NCBI GenBank assembly: GCA_027422505.1
Contig: JAPQWV010000753.1
Location: 1 to 64,000, forward strand
Reading direction: 5' to 3'
Source of the DNA: Craterostigma plantagineum
Taxonomy: Eukaryota > Streptophyta > Magnoliopsida > Lamiales > Linderniaceae
Length of the DNA stretch: 64,000 bases
This document shows, piece after piece, positions 36,468-46,800 of the stretch (its first letter is position 1; each line of letters starts with the position of its first letter). The notes beneath the pieces are model-generated. The model was not told the DNA's origin. It made no database searches and was given only the letters and a program-made list of their open reading frames with translations. The position numbers and the translations under genes were made by a program.

Positions 36468-38203
36468 TGTTGACCTTTTTGGTCCATGTGTGTTAGAGAG
36501 TTTTGATGGACAATGTAATTGTAATAACGTTAGGTATATAAATTAAGCAATTCGATCTATGATCAATATAATGTCTAAGCATATGAAAATATTCACACAT
36601 GCATTGATTATGAGCTATAGATTGATTAAAGTGTTGAATATTTGATTCACATATGATTTGGTGATTAGTTGTTGAGACTAGGTGATCGCATGTTATAGAC
36701 AGCCCATGTGATAGGATATATCGTTCTGTGCTATATATGGAAATAATGCATGAGATATTCTACTGAGTTATAAAAGGAAAATATGCTGTTTATATATCGA
36801 AAGTGATATATCTGTTCAAAATCTGTTATTCCTGACGAAAATCACATATACGATTCTTTGCATGATTTCCACTGAATTTAATGTGCAATATTGAATTAAT
36901 ATCTTTCCTTATGCTGATTGAAATATTATATTTAGGGAAGATTTGATTTGATTGACTTTGTGGATAACTATTATATGCTATGTGCTATAAACGGATGTGA
37001 TCTCTGAAATAAGAAAAGTTCTGCCATGATTGATAAATCGAATGGAGTATGCTCTGATCTGGTTTGTGTGCTAAACATGGTAAATATATTGATCTAATAC
37101 TATGAGCTGCATATGGAAAACGTGCTGATATGATGCTATCTCGTGTGCTATAATTGGAAAGTTAATCTGGAATGATTTATACTAGAAACAGATAGCAAGG
37201 AATCACTTATGGAAAGTCCTGACATGGTAAATATATGCGAAGTGATTGAATATGCATGAGAACGAAATTGAGTCTTTGTGTGGAATATATTCATGCTTAA
37301 ATGAGCTCTTATATGGAAAATAATCATGCTTTAATATGCTATATGACCGTTGTGATGATTTGTTAAGAGCATGATTTATATGGTATGCTTGACTCGAAAA
37401 TTGCATGGAAACTATGCTTGATTTGGTGATTATTAAATGATATGATTTTCCATATGAAGTGTTGATTGAAAAGGATTATATATGAGCCATTCAGAATTTC
37501 GAGAAACTAATAACTTGCGAATATAAGCCTACGAGAGATATTTGAGCAGAAAGATACTAAGAGATTCCTGAGCCTTCATTTGCGATAACTTTCTGCCATA
37601 CTGAGGTTTAACTTGCGATTCCATCACTGCACGAGTGATTCATCCCGTTATTCCTACCTCCCACCATATATTCTGTCTTCGGACGTGTTGTCTTCGGACG
37701 TGAGCAATACCAAGGAGGCAAGGTCGACGTTTACGCACACGTGAAGAGAAGGACGAGTTCCGGGGGCCCTTCGGTAGCGAGCTGTGTCTGTCGGGATCTG
37801 GAGATTCCGAGGACGAAACTCGGCGTGTGGTAACCTAGTGTGTCTAGTGTTCGACTTGTTTCGGTTGTGTATTGGGCTAATCAATCAGTTTTGTATCCAG
37901 CTACGGTGCATTATAGTGATTGGTTAAGCTCTTGTGGAGCAAACCCCAAGGAGAGGAGTAAACCCCAGTTGGGGATATAACCTCTATAAAAATCCTATCC
38001 CGTATTTACTTTTCAGTTATTTCGTTATCGCTGTGAGACTGACCCGACACACATCCGACGTAACTAGGATATATCAGGCATACTCGTCACAAGCACCAGT
38101 AGGCATATCTAAGTCACTACATTTAGGATTTGTGAAAAGAAGAAGCATAAAATTTTTATAAGCCTAATTCACCCCCCCCCTCTTAGGCACATTTATATCT
38201 TCA
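36468..38203 (+). repeat. CopD 3' LTR (1736 bp)
   Basis: It begins TGTTGACC and ends TATATCTTCA, followed by the target duplication CTTAA. It is nearly identical to the two halves of the 5' LTR and contains the unbroken GGAAACTATGC at about 37406, the empty target of ChrE. A 14-base repeat (TGTCTTCGGACGTG, about 37674-37700) is duplicated here but single in the 5' LTR. Confidence 0.93.
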
Positions 38204-38842
38204 CTTAATTTCCAAGGACCTAACTGTAAGTTTTTCTAAAGTATGACTTGGTCAAATATAAACTACACATCAATTCACGTGTAACTGTTATCCCTATTAA
38301 CTTTCTATTAATAGTATACTACCAAGTCATGGTTAGTCGCATGCATTCACAATATCTTTAAAATTTACGAACAATTCAGCAACATGAAATAGTCATAAAA
38401 CCGTAAACCATCATCACGCACGTTCATGACATTACGAACTTTTAAATTCCTTTTACTGATAATTCGGCCAATACTGTTGATAACTAAAACATGGTCAAAT
38501 TATCACAAGAATAATTCTGAAACAATATCACGTTTCATGCTAAATAACAATGACAGAAGCATATGAATAGAAGAGCTCATGACCCATATGAACTTTAATC
38601 ATTGTCGTATACCATAACAACCTCGTGTCAAAATAATAAAATATATGAATAAGGACATCTAAGGTCATGTGAGTGTACGAGAGTAATCTATTATGACATA
38701 TAACCATGAAACATATGCAAAAGAAATTTCAGTCATGCTTAATTCGAAACACGATGGAACGATTACCATATCATGATAACATGAAATATATCGTCATGTA
38801 TAAAAGAGAATCATGTGTTTTCAACCTCGCTCTGACACCAAC
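38204..38842 (-). other. CopC leader, right half, with primer-binding site
   Basis: The leader resumes after CopD and matches 58790-59391 of the truncated CopC relative. At 38829-38840 the minus strand reads TGGTGTCAGAGC, one base off the initiator-Met primer site; the relative has the exact TGGTATCAGAGC at 59378-59389. No coding sequence. Confidence 0.85.
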
Positions 38843-39204
38843 TGTAAGCATATTTATATGCTACACGTAATTCATACAAACATAATCCATGATCTTTAAA
38901 CAACACGATTCTCATGATATACATGATAATAAATAATAAACACTAACCTTGATTCATCTTGGCGATTCGAGAAGACGTAAGTCGAGTTTCTCTCCCTTTA
39001 CACTACTTTAATAAATTTTTTTGTGGATGAAGAATATGATGAGTTAGTGTGGAGAGAGGACCGACCTAATCTATTTATAGAGTACGTACATTCCATCAAT
39101 GTAGTGGGTAGTTAATATCTCTTTAGACCAATAGGAATTAAGCCCATTAATTAATTATTAAACCTTAATTAATAAATGGGTCATAACGTGGGTCATAACT
39201 TACA
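38843..39204 (-). repeat. CopC 5' LTR (362 bp)
   Basis: Same length and ends as 15570-15931 and followed by the target duplication ATATA. It carries a small number of substitutions against its partner. Confidence 0.93.
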
Positions 39205-39266
39205 ATATATACATATATATACTAGATGACGTGGCCGCACGTTGTGCAGCTTCTATGCAACCGTTT

Positions 39267-39676
39267 CCCGGAAGTGAATGGTTAAATGGTTAATCTACAT
39301 ATACACAAAGTAAATCACTAGTAGAAAATGGTACATAGGCGACGGCACCTTCGGCGATGGTTCCTCAAAAACCATCGCATATAGTGGACGCGGTGGCACT
39401 TTCGTAATTGTTTTAGTTTTTGTTCATCATAGGCGACGGTTCCGTGTACAAAACCGTGGCCTATAATTGACGAAAGACTCCGGCGACGGTTATGTACAAG
39501 AAACCGTCGCCTATGATGAACAAAACTTAAAACAATTACGAAAGTGCCACCGCGTCCACTATAGGCGACGGTTTTTGAGGAACCATCGCCGAAGGTGCCG
39601 TCGCCTATGTACCATTTTCTACTAGTGATTTACTTTGTGTATATGTAGATTAACCATTTAACCATTCACTTCCGGG
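39267..39676. repeat. Palindrome joining CACTA left end and host flank
   Basis: The arms begin CCCGGAAGTGAATGG at 39267 and end CCATTCACTTCCGGG at 39676. They are near-perfect inverted copies of about 185 bases around a unique middle near 39452-39490. The outer 49 bases of the left arm are host DNA outside the CACTA end, yet their inverted copy lies inside the element. Confidence 0.88.
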
Positions 39677-40998
39677 TTTTTTAAAATACAAGCTTGGGCG
39701 ACGGTTTCTTCGATGATATGAGAAACCGTCGCCTATGTTCTTTTGATTTATTTTTTTAAAATTTTATTTGTTTTTTATTTTTTAAACATGAGTATGGACG
39801 ACGGTTGTTGTGTAGAAACCGTCGCCCAAAGTCTTCATATTTTTTATAAATTTATTGGTTTTTTATTACTTTACATTAGTATGGGCGATTGTTGTTGTGT
39901 AAAAACCGTCGCCCAAACTCTTTCAAATTTTTTATAAATTTATTTTATTTTTTTTAACATGAGTATGGGCAACTGTTGTTCCGTCACAACCGTCGCCCAT
40001 GGTCAATCGAAAATTTAATTAGCGGGATTCTAAAAATTTTAAACCCTATTTTATTCTCCCTTTCTCTCTTTTCCTTCTCTCTCTCATTCACTATCACTCT
40101 ATCCTCTCTTCTTTCTCTTCCTTTTCTTCTCGTCATCTTCTTCGTTTTATCTTCATAGCGTCCTTCTTTTTTCTTTTTTCTCTGCTTCTTCGTTTTTCTC
40201 TATCTACATAGTCCTTTTCTTTCCCTTCTAGTCTCTGCAGCAGTATGGCGATAGGAAGGATGCGGCAGAGGTGAGGCTGGCGATGGCGGATATGGGGATG
40301 AAAGGTAGCGGCGGTGGTGGATCTGGGCAACGAAAATCCCGCCGGTGGCGGATCTAGGCAGCGGAAGTCGAGTTGGTTGTGGATCTGGGCAGCGCGGCAG
40401 CGGCGGATCTGGGCAACGAGGCGGCAGCGACGACGAGCTGGCAGCGAAAATCCTGACGGCCAGCGCCGAAGACGACGTCCGATGCCTCCAGCAGCTCATG
40501 TCCTCCTTCAGGGACCCGCAGAACCAGCTCTCCACGTCGATCGGCCTCCAAGGGACGGTGCCGGACTTCCTGTTAGGTGGCTGGCGAAGGCCGGATCTGG
40601 GAGTGGTGGTGCTGTCAGCGACGACGGCGCTTGGGTTGATGTGGCCGCTAGGATCCACCCATGGGATGACGGTTGCTTTTTTTATTTTCAGTTGATGTTT
40701 TGGGCGACGGTTTCTGAGACAAAAAACCGTTGCCCATAATTAAATTAAAAAAATAAATTGATTTTGGGCGACGGTTGTTGTGACAGAAACCGTCGCCCAT
40801 TCGTTCATAACAGCACCCTATGGGGTACTTTGGGCGACGGTTTTTACTAACAATCGTAGCCCATAACCTATCTTTGGCGACGGCTGCACACCCGTCGCCC
40901 AAAATCACGCACATTGGCGATGGGGCTCTGGGCGACGCACATAAACCGTCGCCCATGGCCTATAACAACCGTCGCCCATGTGTATTTCTGTATTAGTG
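39316..40998. mobile_element. CACTA (En/Spm-like) non-autonomous element, 1683 bp
   Basis: The element begins CACTAGTAGAAAATGG and ends TTCTGTATTAGTG, with the 3 bp duplication AAT on each side (39313-39315 and 40999-41001), the CACTA pattern. Subterminal regions are packed with copies of GGCGACGGTT and its complement (for example near 39700, 39800, 40770, 40830 and 40960), the expected transposase-binding repeats. No transposase is encoded. It carries a GC-rich segment at 40225-40680, and its left end is part of a palindrome. Confidence 0.9.
40225..40680 (+). other. GC-rich segment in the CACTA element, possible captured gene piece
   Basis: The segment contrasts with the AT-rich surroundings. 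One plus-strand frame (40345-40695) reads with gene-like composition in its second half: DDELAAKILTASAEDDV, LQQLMSSFRDPQNQL, then GTVPDFLLGGW. The first half is low-complexity Gly/Ser/Arg. A pyrimidine-rich run precedes it (40050-40200). I do not recognise the family. It resembles the host exons that CACTA elements sometimes pick up, but repetitive element DNA is an alternative. Confidence 0.45.
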
Positions 40999-42546
40999 AA
41001 TGGTCTATGTTGAATATACATGTAATGCGACATAATAATATTGATTAGGTATTCTACATATATATATACAATTCGCCGTTGAGATTATAAATCGGAATTT
41101 ATTTGCATGAGTAAAATATAAAGGGATGTGTTTAGATAGACACCCTGCAACAACATCTCAACCACGATGGCCGACGCTTATGTTTTGTTCTTAGATACAT
41201 AGCTGGCATTCATTTATCATATACATATGGGAGAAAAGTGATCGTTTTTAATTTTACGGCACTTTGTTACAACAAAAATTTTTAAAAACATCCATGCAAT
41301 CTGTAATATATAACAATGGAAGTAGTGATAATACTAAGCCACATTAAAGTCCAAATAAGGTCATCAGACTTATCACCAACTACTCATCTATATAGAGCCA
41401 CTACAATGTCATTTCTCAACATTTATTATTTGAACAATACATCGAACCCCACCAATTTCCTTTAAATTTCCATCGTATATTCATTTATATTAAGTTTTTT
41501 TATTAATTCATTCTTATTAAACATAACAATTATACAAAACTATATATTATTCTGATTCACTGTTATGTGATTATTTGAAAAAAATAATAACTAATTTGCA
41601 GGTATATATTATGGGTCATTTTGCAATTTTAATAAGTTATGGGTATAATTGTAATTATGGATCACTGGAATATTTGTTTCACGTTGGAGTATAAATTTCG
41701 AATTATATTTTAAGTTAAAAGTTATGGGTATAATTGTAATTATGGATCACTGGAATATTTATTTCACGTTGGAGTATAAATTTCGAATTATATTTTAAGT
41801 TAAAAGTGATATATGTAGTAATGTAAATAAGGAAAAATGAAAAGAAAAAAGAACAAGGCAACTTGGAAATACAGGTCAGCCACCCAAATTATTTAAGCTA
41901 AATGATGACTTGTAACCTGCTGTGGAAACTAGCCACATTCTCTCTTTTATAGCATAGATATATATTTGGCTATTCAATCTGTAATCGTAAAATAAATGAG
42001 CTTTATAATTTAACAATAATATGTCTGAACGTTATTATTACGAGTTCTATATTTAATAATTGCAAAAATGAAAAATAACCGCCTCCACCTTGGGCTCACT
42101 TATTACCAAAATCAATCCAAAAAATGAGCTTTTTACTTTCTCTCATCCACTAAACGCAATGCATAAATGCGTTTGAGTTTGTAGAAGTTAGTATAGAAGT
42201 GAATATTTCGAAAATAGTTGTTTTGACAATGAGTTTAATGTTTGGAGAAGAATACTATTGAGTTTGAATAAGTCTAAGAATAAATTTCTCGCTTGGAGAT
42301 GAAGAGAAGATGAAAAATGCATTTTGAGTTTGCGTTTGAGGTACAGTTGGAGAACTTTTAGTATACTCTTTGAATTTTTGGGTCTGGATTGGAGATACCA
42401 AGTTAACTGCAAGCCAAAGAAAAGCCCGTTAAAGGCTACTACATCCGTCAGTTATACAACAGAACACTACTTGTGTGTGCGGGCATACACAAAAGCTAAA
42501 GATTGCTCCAGAAAATGTGTGAGAAAAAGCACACAAAAGCGCTAAA
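40999..42546. other. AT-rich intergenic DNA, including LCB1 3' flank
   Basis: No gene or element ends were recognised apart from the 85 bp tandem duplication at 41636-41805. The last 150 bases are the 3' flank of the LCB1 copy. Confidence 0.5.
41636..41805. repeat. Tandem duplication of an 85 bp unit
   Basis: Two copies (41636-41720 and 41721-41805), each starting GTTATGGGTATAATTG, differ by about one base. It is probably a recent slippage or unequal crossover product in non-coding DNA. Confidence 0.93.
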
Positions 42547-45500
42547 TCACTCACCTGTTAATAACTCGGCGGCGATTACCTTAATCGAGACACAAGCTGC
42601 AACTAGATCAGACTCTGTGTGTGCCGCAGAGACGTACAGTCTAATCCCAGCAGGCAACTTGCATCTGTCCAAAGTTGATCTCTTCGATGTTGAAACGAAA
42701 GTGAGTGCTCTTTCAAGACCTAAACTTGCGTTAAGACAAAAATACTATTACTGACTATATTTTACTACTGTGATGAAAGGATAAGTAAGGTGGCGATATT
42801 CTTATGCAGTTTTTTGATAAGTTCTGGATTTTCTTCCAAGACATCGATAGCCGTGATTGCAGCACTTGCCAGATATGGAGGCAAAGAGGCGGAGAAGACG
42901 TAACCCGAGCTACTCAGACGCTGCCAAGTGAATGATAATTGCATCACTTTGATAATTTTTTTAACATATATACACATAAGCGGTTAACGTAATTCTCTAA
43001 CTTGCAGAACAAATTTTAAGAACTATTTTGGAATGCAACGTTATGCTTACTTGGTGGTCAATTACTCTTGCACTCCCTGTGCAAAACCCTCCTTCGGTGG
43101 CCAATGAATTTCCCATTGCAGCGGTTATGATATCAACCTTTTCAATCTGAATTTCAAGTATGGATTGGATCATTGATAAATACGCAGGCACGGTTTATAA
43201 GTTTATGTTAGATCTGAGTATGTAAACATACGGGAACTTGACAGTGCTCAGTTAAACCTCTACCAGAAATTCCAAGAACACCCAAAGAACTGCTCTCATC
43301 CAAGATCACACGGAAACGATACTTTTCTTTCAATCTGACGACTTCATCTAATGGAGTGATTTGGCCAGAGTTCTGCAATGGGGAAATTTGAGTCAATAAG
43401 AAGGATATCATAAAAGAAAAACCAAATTAGTTTGGCACTTATAGGGATATATCATGTGTTAATCTTGAGTAAACTGCTACAATCAAAATGTGCATAAAAT
43501 ATATATATCAGTGTACACCATTTAGTGATTCCATTAGCTACTTCAATACAATGGTGTCCTATGTCATTGTCAATACATAGGACCAATAGCATGTAATATG
43601 TCTTTGTATTTATAAAGTGAAGCATATTATCTTACCTGATAACATGTCTTTTTATAAAACATTTAATAACCCATAAATACAGGTACAAAAACAAAGCCTA
43701 CAAGTCATGAATCTGACATATGTCAGACAATCAATCACAAGGACCAAAGAACATTGTATATTTGTCCAAGCCTTCAGATGTATTTTGGCAAAAAAATGGT
43801 TTGAAAGACAACAAATAATTCATTTTCTAGGAGATGGAGATCCAGAAACAATCACACATTCAGCGCCCCTTTCAACCAAACCTGAAATAGCATAATGAAC
43901 GGAGAGAGCGTTTAAAGATTCAAGATAATAACTAAACGATACCTGATAGATAGCTTCCACGACAATGTAGCGCCTCAACTTTTTGGCCCGGTTGTTATCC
44001 TGAGTAACCTTTTCCAGAATATCTTGCAGAGATCGCATATCATTGTGCTTGAAATAAATAATTGTACTTCTTGACAGCTGACGGCCATTTAGTATTCCCC
44101 AGTGGACACCTTCATCACTGGACCACTAAAGCAATCAGACACGCTAAGGCGAATACATGTATTTGCACGAATGACAAGAAAAACACAAATATATGTAATT
44201 CAGAATCGTAAAAGTGCAATAGAATATTGACTATCTGGATGAGTTGAGCAAATTAAAGAGGTATGAAGAGTAGAATGTCAATTTCTATTAGCTTTACAAA
44301 ATCTAACAGAAAAAAAAAAAGTAACACGATCGCCTACGAAAATGAATACACACTATTTATTAAGAAGTGGATAATAATGAATACGTACGCAACAACAATA
44401 TCACCCTTTTTGCAAAATGCAGGAATGGTGCTAAACATTGTTGAAAGTCCATAAGAATATAGGATAGAATCAGGAGTTCCAAGAAAGTTAGATATTTTGG
44501 CCTCGCAATCAAGATGAACATCTGCGATTTTAAACCAACATATGAATATTATCTTTATTGTGATCTACAAGTTTAGAAAACCAAATATGATAAATCCTGC
44601 AATATCAGCCATACCAATTGTTCCATAAAATCCGCGGGGACCACAAGACCCAACGCCATATTTTTCGAGTGCTTTGGTACAGGATTCCTGTTTAACAGTT
44701 ACTATCTGAGTTGCAGCGGACTGAAGGCGAATGAAAGTAAGACGAATGGGGTACAGAACTACAGATTTCTTACTAATAGCTTTTCACGTCCTAGAAAGCC
44801 AAGGTAATTTGCGGAGGCGAAGTTTATAACTTCTTTTCCATTAATAAAAGTATGTTGACCTGCAGCACTGCACGAGTCAACTCATGAGTTGAGCCAAGAT
44901 CTATGACATATGCACAGACATTTTCTTATTGCGAAAATCCAGTTTTAATGAATACGGTCGACAAATGTCAGAAAGAGCTGGAGCCGTGCATGATTTGATA
45001 TAATCTATTTCACACAAACATGTGTTGGTTTCTTTCCACCAAGTATGATCAAGATACAAAAGAAATTCTAATTAGGAGTCAACTTGCAAAGAATACTTTC
45101 AGAATTTAACAGCCATTTCCGCAACCAGAGTTACCTTTCCAATACAGGAGGTTCATCCTTCATATCTTCAGTCATAGTAGGTATGAGTGGTTCCGGGAAC
45201 CATTCATCACACAGATCATCTATTTCCTGAGTGTGGTTGACAGATCATATTAGAAGTATGAACAAAAGGAAATGAAAACAACAAATAATAAACACATGGT
45301 TTCAAAACAATACTCTCCTTTCTCTGACATAGACATAGAACTAACTCAACAAGAGCTCTGTGTGCTCAGATGCCACATTTTATTGAATCAAACAAGAAGC
45401 CAGACAAACATTGAAGATGTAAATATTTGTTAAAACTTCAGACATCAACAACTCCAGAATTCATCACCTAAATATTTACAATTTGCACTGGCATACCTCC

Positions 45501-46041
45501 AATATGCTGAAACATTGATGCAGCAATTACTATAGTAGTAAACTTAGCATTAAATAACCTATAGTAATTATAGCCGCATGAATGGGGAACTAATAGATTT
45601 GAAGTATAGAACCATTAAACAGGAGCAACATTTTGGGAAAAAGAAGAAGTGCAATCTCTCTTTGATAGTTCAACAATTTGGGAAATAGAAGACCAAATTA
45701 TATAGGCAGTGGAGCCATCATCTAATAACTACCCAGAGCTCTAACCTTCTCTGTCAGAGGCCTCTTTGGTGGTTTGTAACTCTTCAGGGATAGAAGATAA
45801 AGTATAACAATCACGAGAAGCCCTTCCACAAAAAGATGACCTGAAAATATGTAAGGAGATTAATCCATTTTCGAATACAACTAAAGGAATAATGTACAAG
45901 AACCACTTGAACAGAACAAAAACCTACTATTGGGACCCCAAAAATAACAGCTCGAGGGAACGGGGGATCAAAGTAGAGTTTAAACCAATCTGATGCAGAC
46001 TCGAGCATACTATCAAAAGCTGATCCCATCATATCCATCAT
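42547..46041 (-). pseudogene. LCB1: Serine palmitoyltransferase subunit LCB1, ten exons kept, 3' end damaged
   Basis: LCB1 pairs with LCB2 in the ER membrane to condense serine and palmitoyl-CoA, the first step of sphingolipid synthesis. LCB1 itself lacks the PLP lysine. Exons on the minus strand: 46041-45924, 45840-45746, 45226-45135, 44867-44774, 44687-44615, 44521-44389, 44117-43943, 43372-43232, 43146-43051, 42920-42765. All introns read GT...AG and phases agree. Exon 2 encodes the membrane segment ([16 protein letters not shown]). Later motifs are [25 protein letters not shown] and [19 protein letters not shown]. Exon 10 runs into TAG at 42767-42765, giving 390 residues where the family has about 480. 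The last exon remains at 42740-42547 (LKEHSL, a frameshift, then RCKLPAGIRLYVSAAHTES), but about 45 residues between are deleted. A truncated product or a recent pseudogene are both possible. Confidence 0.9.
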
Positions 46042-46800
46042 ATAGTGTTCGTCCAGCAAGAGCTCGGTGGAGAGCCAAAACTACGACTCCGTGTAGAAAA
46101 CGATGTCACTTCGCGCGGTTTACTTTGGCTTGCTTCACCTTTTCAGATGAGATAAACATCACGAACTGAAAACAGTACTTGAAGCAGGTGTTCCGACAAG
46201 AATTGTTCACTAGGACAAGGCCTGCATTATCATCCCCATGTTTTTTGAGTTCCAATAAATACAGCTTTTCCAAATAATTTCCTAATCGTCAATCGGATTA
46301 ACTGGATATACATACAGACCAAAAAACCTAAAGCAAATCTTTCTAACATCTACCGATCAAAAGCAACAGATGCTCACACACAGAGAGAGACAAACACGTC
46401 ATTATCCAGCGACGAGAGAACATTTGCCCAACTGAACAACATGATATTGAATCGTCGACAGTTATATAAACTAGTCAATTGCACCCCCTACGTGGGTGCA
46501 GCAGATTATTTATTTTCTATTTTAAGTAAATGAAGTCTTTGCCGGCAGTTTTCATTTTCACGCAAGAGCAGTTTTTGTCAGTAAATAATTACCTAATTGG
46601 CTCTAATTTTTGGTGTAATTGATACACCAAATTGGATTCTAATTGACAGTTTTTAAGTCCCCCTCCCCATTAATAAAAGAGTATAGATAAAGAAAATATG
46701 CTAACCTGCGCGGAAGGGAGAGATCTGGTGTGCATCTATGATGGGGAGGCGGAGATTAACGAAATGAAAGTGAAACACACCATGCTATTATTATTAATTT
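46042..46800 (-). promoter_or_regulatory. LCB1 5' untranslated region with likely intron, and promoter
   Basis: The minus strand carries a possible splice donor (CGCGCAG then GTTAGC, at about 46705) and acceptor (TGTTTTCAG, about 46167), which would put an intron in the 5' leader, as is common in plant genes. A CT-rich stretch lies upstream of the donor (46720-46760). No clear TATA box. A short hairpin (TGCACCC ... GTGGGTGCA) lies at about 46484-46501. Confidence 0.45.

Larger units (their letters stand above)
20942..38203 (+). mobile_element. CopD: Ty1/copia element with long LTRs, inserted in the CopC leader
   Basis: This plus-strand copia element is flanked by CTTAA at 20937-20941 and 38204-38208. 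The relative at 58790 shows a single CTTAA at the same place, which confirms the insertion. It has LTRs of about 1.73 kb, a Met-tRNA primer site, gag with zinc knuckles, protease, integrase, reverse transcriptase and RNase H, then 1.7 kb of non-coding DNA and a purine tract. The long LTRs, two knuckle regions and long 3' tail resemble the SIRE/Maximus group; that lineage call is inference. It contains ChrE in the 5' LTR and an hAT MITE in pol. Confidence 0.92.
15570..39204 (-). mobile_element. CopC: Ty1/copia element, split by CopD
   Basis: This minus-strand copia element has 362 bp LTRs at 15570-15931 and 38843-39204. It is flanked by the 5 bp duplication ATATA (15565-15569 and 39205-39209). 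Its own DNA amounts to about 6.4 kb; the remaining 17 kb is CopD and what CopD carries, inserted in the leader between gag and the 5' LTR. Order from the right: 5' LTR, primer site, leader (split), gag-protease, integrase, reverse transcriptase, RNase H, 3' LTR. A truncated relative lies at 56474-60362 and serves as the uninserted reference for the CopD target site. Confidence 0.93.

Noticed and set aside
36069..36496. Cys-rich 66-78 codon frames in the CopD tail that might be an env-like gene
   Set aside because: Short, low-complexity, no signal peptide or coiled coil, and not continuous with neighbours.
39700..40990. Regularly recurring GGCGACGGTT units suggesting a CRISPR-like array
   Set aside because: Units occur in both orientations at irregular spacing within a CACTA element; they are subterminal repeats, and this is plant DNA.
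45811..46059. LCB1 start upstream of 46041
   Set aside because: The extension begins with TTG, not ATG; the first ATG in frame is 46041.
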